Assembly: GCA_029817715.1 (NCBI GenBank)
Contig: JARUPY010000397.1
Coordinates: 2,480,001 to 2,544,000, forward strand
DNA length: 64,000 nucleotides
DNA from: Melastoma dodecandrum
Lineage: Eukaryota; Streptophyta; Magnoliopsida; Myrtales; Melastomataceae
Reading direction: 5' to 3'
How positions within the stretch are numbered: the first letter of the stretch is position 1; each line of letters begins with the position of its first letter. Positions 13,463 to 24,968 of this stretch are shown here, one piece after another. The translations under genes were made by a program, and so were the position numbers. The notes beneath the pieces are model-generated. The model ran no database searches. It was not told where the DNA came from and worked only from the letters and a program-made list of their open reading frames with translations.

Positions 13463-16323
13463 CTCAGGGCCGAATGCCTTTGAGGAAGTGTGCATTTCTC
13501 AGCCCACCATGCTGGTAACACAAAAACAGTCGCCTTTTGTTAAATCTGTTGTGGTATTGTAGTCGGAGGCCTTTTGGCTTGTGGGAGGATGATAATCCTG
13601 GATTTGTACAAGGATCTGGATGGTTGGATATATCATGAATCCGACATGATGGATATCAGCCTCATTCCATACATGTTTTAGCAGTTGCCTTACCCGCCAT
13701 GATAAACTAGGAGTTCTGTTACTAACTAATGTTTTTTCGAAAAAAAAAATTCAAAATAAGGCATCAAGTATCAAATTTGGCAAATAATGTTTTGAATTTG
13801 GTATTACAAGTACCGAGTTAATGGAGTCTACTTTTAAAAAATGTAACTAAACCTTGAGCTTTCATGAAGGTCAAGGTGGGTGCAGATGGGTGTTTAGGTG
13901 AGGAGGTCTGTTCTTAAATAATGTAGATCGGGAAGATATTTCGTATTTGTGGACATTCATTTTCAAAATTCCTCAAATAATATCTTAAATTAGATAAAAA
14001 TTTGAGTTTCTTAAAGCATTAAGGATCCGATATATTATTTCAGAAATTTCAATAATGAATACCTTAAATCGCGAAATATTTTCGCGACCAGACCTAATTT
14101 GGAACAGAACTCTTGAGGTGAGGAGTGTCTAAGTAACACATGTCACCCGGGGGTGGAGGCTTTCCGATTAACGAGGGCTTTGGCCAAAGAGGAGGGGAGG
14201 AAGTGCTCGTTTTAACAGGGAAGAGTCGGTGTCTACGACCATGGTTTCATTAACTCGACGTTATTTAATTTTTCAAAGTGACCTTTCTATTCGTAAAACT
14301 GAATTCGCGACATTATTTTGAAAATTTTAAAATTTGTTTTCATATTTTATTAATTATTTTACGGCTTATGGTAACCTTGAAAAACTAGTTACTGTCCAAC
14401 GGCCCGTCAGCTTCATGTCGAGCCGATGGGGGTTCAAGTTTTGTTAAGTCCGTCCGCACTCAATCCTCTCTGGTAAAACTATTTTTCATGAAAATTAAAA
14501 TTATAAAAATCATATAATATAATAAAAATCTTTCGCTTATATCAATTATTAAAATACCATAACATCGATTTAAGTTGTAATAGGATATTTGATGGGAAAA
14601 TCATTAAATGTCAGGATATATTCGACATAATCGGTAAAAATATTTTTGACAAGTGAAAAATATAGTCGGTGTTTAGTGAGTAAGATGATGTCACACGAGA
14701 AAACGTCAAAAACCTCAAAGACAGTGTAATGTAATGATACAATTTTCGATATTTTTACATTAAGATGTAAAAAAAGGGCATTTTGTCTTTTGTTCCCTGT
14801 TGGTTCATTTCGTTTATATAAAAATATTTATTTGTTTAATTTCTTTAGGGATGCATAAATTTTAGTTCACGACGATGTTTTTAATTTGTTTGGCGGGAAT
14901 CGCCCTGACTAGTAACAGCACACCTATTTGAAAGTAATATTTTATTATTACCGGGGATGGTCTGCCTAGGACCAATAATAAACACAATTGGTTTTAAAAA
15001 AATTATTTACAAAATACGATCGATGTCTTAAAAATACGCAATTTACCGTCTTCATAACATGTTTTGAAAACTCGTCTTCTAATTTACAAAAAGATAACGA
15101 ATTTCCAAAACCTACCGTCCGAATAAATCGGAAGGGAGATGGTTTTTCAAAACCCGTACTTTCTCTCCCCGAACCTCTCTCCCCCTTCCCTTTTCCCCAC
15201 GTCTATCCCCTCTTCCTTCCCTTCTCCCTCTTCTCTTTTTCCGCCACTTCCCCTCCCTTCTTTATTTTTTTAAAAAATTAAAAAATATGGAGGGCGTGGT
15301 TTTAAAACCCATTTCCCTCCCCGATTACTTGGATGACGAGTTTTAAAAATACTTCTTTTTTGTAAATCGAAAGACGAGTTTCAAAACGCACCATAGGGAC
15401 GGTAAATCCGGTATTTTTAAAATTTCGACCATATTTTATAATTTTTTTTAAATCAAACGTTTGAAACGAGCATGGAGAAATTAACGATCCTTCTTTATCT
15501 TTTGAGTTATTCTGTCGGATTGATCGCTCAAGACCTTTTGTCTCTACCGAACCCGATAAAAAAATGAAATAACTTCTTATGGACTTGTTGAGAATGATTC
15601 TGATCTAGTTCAGGCCTATTAGAAGTAGAAGGCCCTCTAGTGGGATCCTCGCGGGTAGAAAAAGATTCGAGTCAGTTTGATAATAATTGAATGACATTAC
15701 TTCTTCGGCCCAAACCAAGAAATCCCTTAAATATGATGCAAAATGGATTTTGTTGTATCATTAATTAGATATTTCTCCATGAAAAATACAAATAGAAGTT
15801 TGAAGAGGGGGAAGGAGAAGGAGTCCTCAACCTGCAACAGATATACGAGGACTTATTCAATCACGTAGTTTGGGCTCCTATAATATGGCACCCTTTGGCT
15901 TTCTATTTATTGTATCGAAAAGCCCATCCGTATAAAACTCCGAGCAAACAGGCTGAAAGTCAAACTCGTCCGAACGATGACTAGGTCGGCCAGGCTTTTC
16001 GAGCCCCTCAGCCGAAACTAGTTCTATGACAACAAAAATTTCAGGAAAAAGCCCCGGGGATTGCACTGTCTTCGGCAGAATAGGTATGTTTTAAAATAAA
16101 GTTGGTTGAAAAAATATTTCGTAAAATATAGACAAGGACTAAACGACTACAAGCTACATTTTAAAAATGTCCTGTTTGATTACATGCACGCCAGAGGTTG
16201 GTCTCTGTAGTGCAAGATTACGTCTAAATGCACCTCACATTAAGCAAACCGCCTACTGCTACAGGGCGGGGATTTTACAAGCCTGACGGACTGTCATTTG
16301 CATAAATAATTGGTAAAATGCCG
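13463..16323. other. Spacer between PRP40 and the kinesin gene
   Basis: The first 200-300 bp are probably the PRP40 3' UTR. The rest is A/T-rich with no exon-like chain. It contains the large inverted repeat at about 14985-15455, listed separately. A 97-codon open frame at 14988-15281 falls inside that element and is not a gene. Confidence 0.6.
14985..15455. mobile_element. Foldback / MITE-like element with long imperfect inverted arms
   Basis: The left arm (about 14985-15170) and right arm (about 15290-15455) are imperfect reverse complements over 160-190 bp. Matching landmarks are AATTTACCGTC near 15040 with GACGGTAAAT near 15400, and AAACTCGTCTT...TTTACAAAAA near 15068 with TTTTTGTAAAT...AGACGAGTTT near 15360. 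Nothing in it is coding. It would fold into one long hairpin with a pyrimidine-rich loop, the form of a non-autonomous foldback DNA element. Ends and target-site duplication are not resolved. Confidence 0.65.
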
Positions 16324-19300
16324 TCAATTCCCAAGAGGTTTGGGCATTGTGACAGACGTGGTCTTGGCCATTAGCTTCTCCATGTTCATCCTCAGGTTAC
16401 TCTGGAGGGAGACCACCGAAGTCTGGCGGGCTGCGAATGCCTTGCTGAAGCTCTTGATCTTTTCCTCAAGTTTCTTCCTCTGACAAACCTCCATGTTCAG
16501 TTCTTTCAGGACATTTTCCCTGTTGACGGTCGCCGATGAGATCTTCCTGTCAGAGTCGTACGCCGCTTGGCGCAGACAATCCCTTTCTTCTTTAAGTTTC
16601 TGGAACTCCCTTTCCAGGATGGAGTATTCGTCCTTGGAATCTTGTAGTAGCCTGCCACTTTCATTCAATTCTTCACGGAGGACGTGGTATTTCTCCTTGA
16701 ACGCATTCAGTCCGGCGATCAAACCTGACTCGGGACTGTCTGTGTCCACTCCCAGATCACAATCCTAGTAAATTATATCACGGAACAAAAGCCTAAAATT
16801 ACTTCTCATATAAAAAAAAAAACAAATTTCTATCAAAATTTTGGTTTGCTGTTTAACGAGGGCAACATCCCTAATCTTGTCTACATATCTTCCTATAGCT
16901 CCTATGTCAAAATTGAGTCCAAAATATGATAGAAGCAGCACATCGGCGGACTTATTCCCAATATAATAAGAATATTTGAGTGATGATGCCTAGTAATAAA
17001 TCTATTAAACTATCTCTCTCTGCAGACAACTATATATCCAATTGTTAATGCCCAAACTGAAATGACTAGAGCAAGATAACATCTAGACGCAAGTGACCGG
17101 ATATCTACCTCTCTGTGACAGCTGCATGAACAACTTCCCAACTGTCGACTCTTCAATGCAACTGCTTTTGATGCAAGTAGATTGACTGTACACTTTAGTC
17201 TCTGACAAATTGCTTCCTGTTGCTCCAGTGATAGGCCGCTCCCTGCATACGAGGTCTCGTCTTCTAAGGACATGGATAGATGGGTTTCAAGACTCGAGAA
17301 AAGGATGTTGCCTATATCATTAGCATTTGAAAGCAGCTTTCCAGTCGAAGAGCTGTCGACAAAACTCTGCAAAAGAAGGAACAAAGAGATAAATCATATT
17401 GTGTTCCGAGAAAATGAAGCAAGCTTTCTGGTTTCTGACTTCACCTTCATCATTGTGAAAATCTCCGAATATGCATCCTTACAATTCGAGACAGATTCAC
17501 TCAATCTTTGAGGGACTTCTTGATATACCCTGGCCTTCTCTTGCAAGTCAGATATTTCCCTCAATAGTTGCTGATTCATTTGCACTTGTTCCATGTGTTC
17601 GTTCTGTGAAATGAAGGTTTACGACAGCAGAATTTCAATTTAAACAAAGAAATACTGGCAAAATTAATGTACAATGTTAGCACAAAAGCCCAAATATGTC
17701 AGAAAAGAGATTGCAAATACACAAAGCTGCAATCAATGTTCAGATTAATGTTGATTATGCAAACTTATATATGAAAAGAAGGCCAACTTCACATGTAATA
17801 TGCACATCAATGCCATGGACTTCCACAATGGATTGGAAAAAACACACTAGCTACCCTGAAGTATGACTGATATCTAATTGGTAAATATCTGGCTGGTAAT
17901 GTCAAAGGTACTTGTTCATCGACATTCTCTGAAGCACAATGAAATAAGTAAACGTTACCACCTAACACCGTTTGGCAGGACATAGCACATAGGTAATATA
18001 ATATATCCTATCTGCAAAAATATTGAAATGAAAGGAAAACATTCCACTCAAGAAAGATTATGGGTTGTTTTAGGCTTTTAGCCATCTGCCATCCAAACCT
18101 CGAGTTTATTTTTCTCTTCATTTGCAACTTCCAGCTGTCTCTTCAGATCTTGAAATTTTTCTTCAAAAGTTTTGCTCAGGCAATCCTGATTCTAGTCACA
18201 TGTAAAAACAGACAGTATAGATAGCTTACTTGCAAGTTTCATCAATTTTGACAAATAACTGGAGAGCAAGTATTATTAGATCTGACTTAGATGAAGCACA
18301 GTACATTTCTGGCAGGTGTCATGCGGAGAGCATCGAGGTCAGCTACATAACCATTATTCATCTGAAGCCACGTCTCCTCATCAGCTACATTACTTAAAGC
18401 ATCTGGAAGTGGGCTGCATGCTATCCTCGAGTAGTTTGACCGTCTTACAACAAAGCTACTGGGAACGGTCTTTAAGCTGGGGGTCCTGAAAGAATCGCAC
18501 TCAACTATGTTGTTGCTGTCATTTAAGTCCTCCGTAGAGATTTCTGTAGCAGAATCATGCCCCTACATAATAAAAAAATCTCCATTATCTCTTTACAAGG
18601 GATGAGTATAATCCGGCAGAGAAGAGCCCTAGGCAGGTTTAGAAGGGGTGCCTGGAAAGCAGCTATCAGTTCAAAGAGATGAATTACTTTCTAAAGAAAA
18701 TGATATTCAAAATTATATAAACAGAATATTTTCCCATTTGTAGTACCAGACTACTGTCCCCATCACAATCTGAGGATTGAAGGCTGAAGCTGTCAATCTT
18801 CATATGTTGCTCTCTAATGCGCTCAACTCGTTCTTTATGTAATTTCCTCTCTTCCTCAAGTTCCATTTCAAGCCTTTCTCGCTCAAGTTCGTACTGCGAT
18901 TCAAGCAGTTGCTCAACAACTTGCTGAATGCAAGGGATAAAATAGAACAAACTAAATGATCATATAAAACATTGTACCTTCAACATTCCATTCCTCAGTT
19001 TAAGAATTTCCTGCTCGAGCACTTCAGCATGTGAGCCCTGTTGAGAGCTTCATTAAAAATGGTTGAACGAAAACTTGGTTTTTCTGGTTAAAGGATAACT
19101 CTTCCCACCTGAAGTTTTCTACGCAATTCCTCTATCTCTAGCTTCTGTCGCTTAAGCAACGCTGCATCTGTCAATATCTACAGAAAAATGAGAAAAAAAT
19201 ATTAATCAGACTTAGTTAAATATTTAAAGGAAAGGAATGCAATGAGAACAGCTTACTAGAGTCGCCAAATAACATAAATCCCCAAGATGCTTTAGTGAGT

Positions 19301-21540
19301 TTCTCAATATAATAACAAGGAAAGGGTGCCAAAAGTTCAGAATTACAGTTGCCAAGCTCCCTAAAGCTGTCTCAACATTTCCACCATAACTAGGATTAGC
19401 AGGTAGACTTCTTTCTCTAAGTCACATATATTCATCACGTTCCAGCAACCACTGCTCATGAGAATCTCTTCTTTGCAGATTGCTAATTTAAGGGAAACAA
19501 AACAAAAAAAGTAAGTAGACAATTACCTCATTTACTTGGGCACAATTAGTGATGCGCTTAGCTCTACTTGCAAATTGCAGTGTCCCTTTGGTCTCTTCAA
19601 CATGAATCTGTAGAAAGGCGAGTTGTTGCATGGTAACCAAACAGCCTAACTGTTTATACAGAGAAACTCTGGGGTAATATAACTGTAATACGAGTAAATT
19701 TCAGGAACCTCTTCTGGCGCAACAGTGCAGATAATTGAAGTCTTTGTGTTGCCACCAAGAGCAGGCTGAAGGATGCGAGTGAGTTTACTATCACGATATG
19801 GAATATGACCTCTGCATTTCATAGACAAGAAATAAGCAACACTTCTCCTAAAATGCAGGAGTGGTCCAGGAGAAGGATTTACCTCTGTTTCACACCTTCA
19901 CTAAGCTTGTTAATAACATTACCAAGAGCCATTAAGCTCTTGTTGATGTATTTTCCTTCTTTCAAGCGTACTCCACCAGCCCCAGTTTTTGCAACTCGTT
20001 CAGAACCAGCTAAATCAACCAGGTTCTGGTCCCAAAATCATAAATAAGACAGCAAGTCAGCATGAGTTGACATGGGGCGATCTAACTTAACATCCTAGCT
20101 GGAAAACTTTGATTGTGAACACACTACAAAGAAATACAAACCAAAACTGAGACACGAATTGAATCCAAAGATCCATGCTCATTGCCAATGAAATTATCCT
20201 TCCCTTTGCTTTCAATCACCTGAATTGTACCAGAAGATTTGATGTTACAAAGGAATCGGCAAAACAAAACTTCCAACCAGAGGCTACAGAACAGAGTAAT
20301 TGCTTAGACAATTACCATTCTGAAGATTGTGTGAGACCTACTACTTCGGGCATTCATGTTTGTCTCCCCGAAGTGCCTATTAACTGTGAATATTCAACAG
20401 TGATTTTGTTCAATAAAGCTCAAATTAATTCAAAGAAGACGAAAAGAAACTAGAACTGTCTCTTCTAATATAAAAACCAAAACTGTCTCTTCTAATATAA
20501 GAAAAAAGATTATTTTTGTGTTCTGACCTTCCCCAGCCTCTATTAGCTTAAGCACTTGATCAGAATTACTAACAATTTCCTCCCTGAGTCCTGCCACATA
20601 TATGCCTCGCTGTCCATTGCGACCGAAGAAGTCAGAACTACTACGGCGGATAACATATTTTGATTCTCCTAATTAATGGAAGAATATTCGATACAAACCT
20701 CCAAACTTTCATGGATTTGCAACTTCTGATTTTCCACAGCGAGCAAATCATTTATCTCCTCATTGTATATCTCCATGTACGAAACACGTATCAAAAACTC
20801 GCGTTCCGACATCTGTTCACACGATTTTACACGATCAATTATAAGAAAGATCAACCTAAAAGTGCTAGCGATGCTTTGAGAAACAAATATCTTCTCCGAG
20901 AAAATGAAAAACGGTTACCTTATTAATCTCGCCAAAAACATCCCTAACAGCTAGTCGAATGATCCCAGGATCGGCCTCGGAGCCGTTCATAGTGTAAGTC
21001 TTACCGCTGCTGGTCTGTCCATATGCAAACACAGTCCCTACAACCAACACACCACCCCCCCCCCCCAAGGCAGGAAATCCAAAACGAATGACTAATGATA
21101 TGACACAGAGTGCAAATTAATTTCAAATAATTCACAACTTAATTAAAATTATAGAGACCGAATCAAGCAAGAGACAAACACGAACAAGCACATACCGTTG
21201 AAGCCGCTGACAGCAGCGTGAATGATGTCCTTGGTGAGGAGATCGTAGACTCTGGCACTCGAACAGGTCTCGTCAAACACGTGATCTGAAACCAAGATAG
21301 AGCGATGGTATCCACGTCGGGACGGGAAAAACGGAAGGATTTACACCAGAAAGAGAGGGTAGGGGGGAGGGAGGGAGTACCGAAGGCGTAGGAGTACGAC
21401 GAGGAGACGGGAGTGCCATGGATCCGGTGGAGGGAGACGCGGTTGTCGTGGATCTTCCAGAAGGTCCCACAAGATGATGATGAAGATGACTCCTCGGAGC
21501 TCCGCGGCCTCATTCTCACAGCCACGCAGATCCTCTCCAT
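16324..21540 (-). CDS. Kinesin-7 family motor protein (KIN-7N-like), 18 exons, 848 aa
   Basis: Plus-end-directed, CENP-E-related microtubule motor. Exons in transcript order: 21381-21540, 21196-21285, 20919-21037, 20699-20812, 20528-20609, 20316-20383, 20142-20219, 19883-20025, 19709-19811, 19527-19607, 19109-19177, 18978-19037, 18747-18923, 18305-18562, 18099-18185, 17445-17603, 17109-17366, 16324-16764; total 2547 nt in frame. The motor starts at once ([12 protein letters not shown]). P-loop GQTSSGKT is residues 90-97, switch I SSRSH 202-206, switch II DLAGSE 241-246, and [11 protein letters not shown] about 287-297. From about 340 on the protein is coiled coil, with NRLSESV-type motifs that resemble Arabidopsis KIN-7N. 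Length and the absence of an N-terminal extension fit that subfamily. All catalytic motifs are intact. No mitosis-specific MSA promoter element was seen upstream. Confidence 0.93.
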
Positions 21541-21783
21541 CCTTCCTGCACCCCAACAGAAGCCTGACCTGCCCTGTCCTTGCTCCGGCTACGGTTTTGT
21601 CCTTGTTCTTTTTTGAAATGGTTGGCTCCTTCGGGGGGGGGGGGGCGGGACAAATATCGATTTTGACATTGGGCTCGGGTTTTAAATTTATTTCCAAGTA
21701 AGATAGGCCCACTGGATATATCTATGTTGGGCTTGGGCCTGATGGATGATCAACCTGGGCTACAACTTCCAGTCGAGGTGCCT

Positions 21784-21841
21784 GCCACGTGGAGGCTCTG
21801 AAAAGCCTCGCAGGTCTTGTTTGACCCTCTCTCCACGTGGC
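21784..21841. promoter_or_regulatory. Inverted pair of G-boxes upstream of the kinesin gene
   Basis: GCCACGTGGAG at 21784-21794 and its exact reverse complement CTCCACGTGGC at 21831-21841 each contain a CACGTG core, separated by 36 bp. They lie about 245-300 bp upstream of the kinesin ATG. CACGTG is the binding core of plant bZIP and bHLH factors. The binding role is inferred. Confidence 0.4.
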
Positions 21842-22342
21842 GAGTTTGAAATCGGCTAACACCACACTAATCTATTCTGACTGGAGACTAACTTTAAACA
21901 GGGAGGGATGAGTCATACACAAAATAAGATAAAACGAGGGTACGGCCCTAAAGTGTTTTCAACACCGAAACTTCCAACTAAGTCATTTAGAGCGGATAAG
22001 CTTAGCTATGTATATGATATTTTTAGGTATTGTTTGTTATCTCAACTCAACTACCAAACCTCCACTTTTCCACATGTACTAATATTTTGGCTTTTGGCAT
22101 GTCTTGTGTGAAATTCAACTTGCTTTAGGCCGTGTCTGGTTGCCATGGAAAACGAACGAAATAACACTCTCCCGGTAGTCAAACTTCTCCTTTCCATTTT
22201 TTTCTTTTCCGTCGCATCCAAACACACTATTACGGTTTTGCTACCACCCCGACTTTTAGTAACACGTCCCCGTTTTTAAGTTTCTCGTTTCTAGACCTCT
22301 TCTTTTCTCTTTTCATTTCCCTGGCCTCTTCCTCGTTTCGAA
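21842..22342. other. Spacer upstream of the kinesin gene
   Basis: No gene seen. The stretch is mixed A/T-rich and pyrimidine-rich DNA ending at the SINE target-site duplication. A 67-codon open frame at 21908-22111 has no similarity that I recognise. Confidence 0.5.
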
Positions 22343-22357
22343 ATGCATACAACTTTT

Positions 22358-22461
22358 TTTTTTTTTGGTAGATCTTTTAGAAATGACTCGGTAGGTTTCG
22401 AATCCGAAACCTCTTTTAAACGAATTCAAGCTTCCTACCGCTTAGACCAACCACATGATAG
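22358..22461 (-). mobile_element. tRNA-derived SINE flanked by a 15-bp target-site duplication
   Basis: Read on the minus strand the element begins near 22461 and has a tRNA-like A-box region (GGTCTAAGCGGTAGG) and a B-box (GGATTCGAAACC), and ends in a poly-A tail (T-run on the plus strand up to 22366). The direct repeat ATGCATACAACTTTT flanks it exactly at 22343-22357 and 22462-22476. A-box, B-box, A-tail and long target-site duplication are the four marks of a SINE mobilised by LINE machinery. The perfect duplication suggests a fairly recent insertion. The body is short (about 100 bp), so it may be 5'-truncated or a minimal SINE. Confidence 0.75.
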
Positions 22462-22476
22462 ATGCATACAACTTTT

Positions 22477-22806
22477 ATTTATATGCTTCGGACCAACCAC
22501 GAGTTGATTCAATTTATTAGATGATTCGTCATTGGTAAAGTAAGGGTTCCGAGTTGGTGTTTCGTGTTCCAAGGGTAAGACTCGGTGGCGTTACGGGAGC
22601 TCTACTCCATATCGAATCAGTCCGGTTCGAGTTTTATTATGGTATATTGATTGATCTTTTCGAGTTATGTTTGAGACAGGCATCTCGATATTTTATCTAT
22701 TGTCCACGAAACTTTGTATCATATCTAGTAATGGAAGGGGGGGTATAAAATACAGTGATTCAAGCTATTTGATGATGAAAAGTTGAGCTCGTTCGATATA
22801 TATAGT
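22477..22806. other. Spacer 3' of the bZIP pseudogene
   Basis: About 330 bp between the SINE and the end of the bZIP reading frame. No gene is seen; part may be bZIP 3' UTR. Confidence 0.4.
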
Positions 22807-24868
22807 TTAGTCTGGGTAGATTATCTGATGCCGTGATCGAGCATCCATGGAGATCCGGTGAAGGTTCAAGAGCATGGCATACAGCGACGCCCGTTCAGAA
22901 TGTAGCCACTGGTTCTCCCTATGCATCTCGTCACATCGGTACACCGCAAGCCCCAACTTCTCTCCAAGCTCATGGTTCGCCACGCACAGCCGGTGCATCT
23001 CGTCAATGAGGTCCTCGAAGTGTTTCTTCTTTCGCCACCGCGACCGTCGGGCAGACTCCCTGTTCGAGATCATCCTCTTCCGCTTCCTCTCGACTTTGGC
23101 AGTGGAGGATGTTGGGTTTCCACCGGGCGCAGCGGAAACTCGTTTCGAAAAATACCGTTCGAAACACAGTCCCGGATCTATGTGATACGTATAAATCGAA
23201 TAATAACGTTAAATAAAACACATACCTTGTTGTATTGGATGCGAGCTTTAAGAGTCCCAAGCGTGACTCCTCTAGAAGTATCCACGCACACAAGACACGG
23301 ACACCTTCGAACTCCTTCTTGGTGCTAGCCCTCGGAGTTCTTCGGTAACTTGTTCTTCGGAAACCTTGATGTTTTCTTTCTGCCTCCTTTTACCGAATTG
23401 CAAATTGAGTATCTCACTCAATCTCTATTGAATTGATTTCTATTCAATTTATATCCTTCTGTACCCACACCGCCATCACAGTTTGTTAATTTTCTATTTT
23501 TTTTTAATTTAAATCACCCACGTAGCATAGCTATGTTACGATAGCTCTCATAGGTTGATATATATAATTTCTTAATTGACACGTAGCAAAGCTACGGTAG
23601 GATGACTAATGTCTTAATATATTTGATAAATATATAAGATAATAATATAATACTTATTAATAATACTTATTTAATAATTACATATTATAACCTGCGTCCA
23701 TAAATTAGACATATTCTATCAACTTAAATCCAATAGGATTTTGTGCTTCCGATATTTCAGAATAAATTTGTAGTCCAACAAATTCTAATTCTGAAAATTT
23801 ATAATTCTAATATCCATTAGAATTAAATAATCAATGTCCGTGTCTACGTGCTTTTACGTGCGACCCTCTAGGTTCTATATACGAAGGCAGTGTACATCCA
23901 TACACAGACTGAGGTGACCGTCTAGCAACAGTTTTCAGTCACCCAACGTAATAGAATATTGGTTATGAACCAAAACCACCATGAACCGATTTCTGTGTAA
24001 TTCAATCTCTTCATCTCACCGACATCCCGATTAATTCAGTGCATTATGTGTCATCACTGAATGAATCGTTTTACTTGATTTCTGAGATATAATAGATCTT
24101 AACTTGAATGATAAACATTCCTCCACGGCCGTGTGTTTAAAATCACTAATATCTCAATCAAGAGGCCAGGATGTCAACTCTCTAATCCAAGAGAGCGATG
24201 AATCCTATATTGACTCAACACTATCCTCTCTACGCTTCGCTGCACACCCAATAACCGTATTACTCACAATCCGATTAAAGACTGCTTTTAACGGCATCAA
24301 AGTGAACAACTCCACGCATAGAATAAATGGAGGTCTCAAGTCAGGAGATCAGTTACACTCGTTCAACAAGAGAAGTGACCAATGACGCTTAATATGTGGT
24401 ATTCTCTATAAACGGGTCGTGTCCAGTGTACCCTAAACTTAGGCACCCCCGAGTATAACTTGAACATGCATCCCTTGGTCTAACTCGACCTAAGTTATGC
24501 TCGGCGTTGATCTAGATGTTTATGTCCCATCTAAACATCTATCCGATCAAGGACAATTTTAGATTGATAAATAATCAATCTATGGGACTTTACCGTAAAG
24601 TTAATTACGAGCAGAAAAGTAATTAATAAATAGTAAATACTTGCCTTTATTAACAACTATTCACATATATTACAAAGTGTCTTGGCACATACGTGCACAC
24701 ACTAACAGAGGAGTCGTCGGTCGTGGTCCGGTTGTCAGAGTTGAAAATGTTCGAGCTCTTGGAGGCAGATGACGGGCCATGGACAGGTTCCTGGAGGAGG
24801 GACCACAGTTACTCTAGCTTGTCCAGACCGACTCCAGTCTCCAGAATGGCTTGATCTCGAAGAGGCAT
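22807..24868 (-). pseudogene. Small bZIP transcription factor gene, split by an LTR insertion and carrying an in-frame stop
   Basis: The 3' part (22807-23104/23109) encodes basic region NRESARRSRWRKKKH, then a leucine zipper with heptad-like LIDEMHRL...NHEL...LGL, ending at IIYPD. This is the short plant bZIP type (group S-like). Upstream reading is interrupted at 23110 by a 1598-bp LTR and resumes in the same frame at 24708-24868 once the LTR and one 5-bp duplication are discounted, up to the ATG at 24868. That 5' part also has a TAA at 24811-24809, at codon 20. So the locus has two lesions. A protein starting at the methionine inside the basic region would keep the N-x7-R DNA contact residues but lose upstream basic residues. 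Probably non-functional. Confidence 0.8.
23110..24707 (-). mobile_element. Solo LTR of a long-LTR plant retrotransposon, with 5-bp target-site duplication
   Basis: The insert starts TGTTGGG (23110) and ends CTAACA (24707), giving TG...CA termini with short inverted ends. GAGGA directly precedes (23105-23109) and follows it (24708-24712), an exact 5-bp duplication. It has no gag or pol reading frame, primer-binding site or second LTR, so it is a solo LTR left by LTR-LTR recombination, or a non-autonomous element. Its composition (A/T-rich with long low-complexity parts) and length (1598 bp) suit large Copia-type LTRs. Orientation is given as minus because the minus strand ends with the better 3' LTR-like end; this is uncertain. 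Confidence 0.8.
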
Positions 24869-24960
24869 GATTGGCTAGAGCTCAGAGCTTTGGACTGTTT
24901 TTTCGAGAGAATAGATCAAAGAGCGAGGAGGGGGAGTTGGAACTAAACATGGAGCAAGGG

Positions 24961-24968
24961 TATATATA
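24961..24968 (-). promoter_or_regulatory. TATA box of the bZIP pseudogene
   Basis: TATATATA about 95 bp upstream of the bZIP ATG (24868), in the right orientation. The promoter therefore survived although the coding region is broken, and transcription would run into the LTR. Confidence 0.4.

Noticed and set aside
23110..24707. Complete retrotransposon
   Set aside because: No gag or pol frames, primer-binding site or second LTR within the 1598 bp; solo LTR is the simpler reading.
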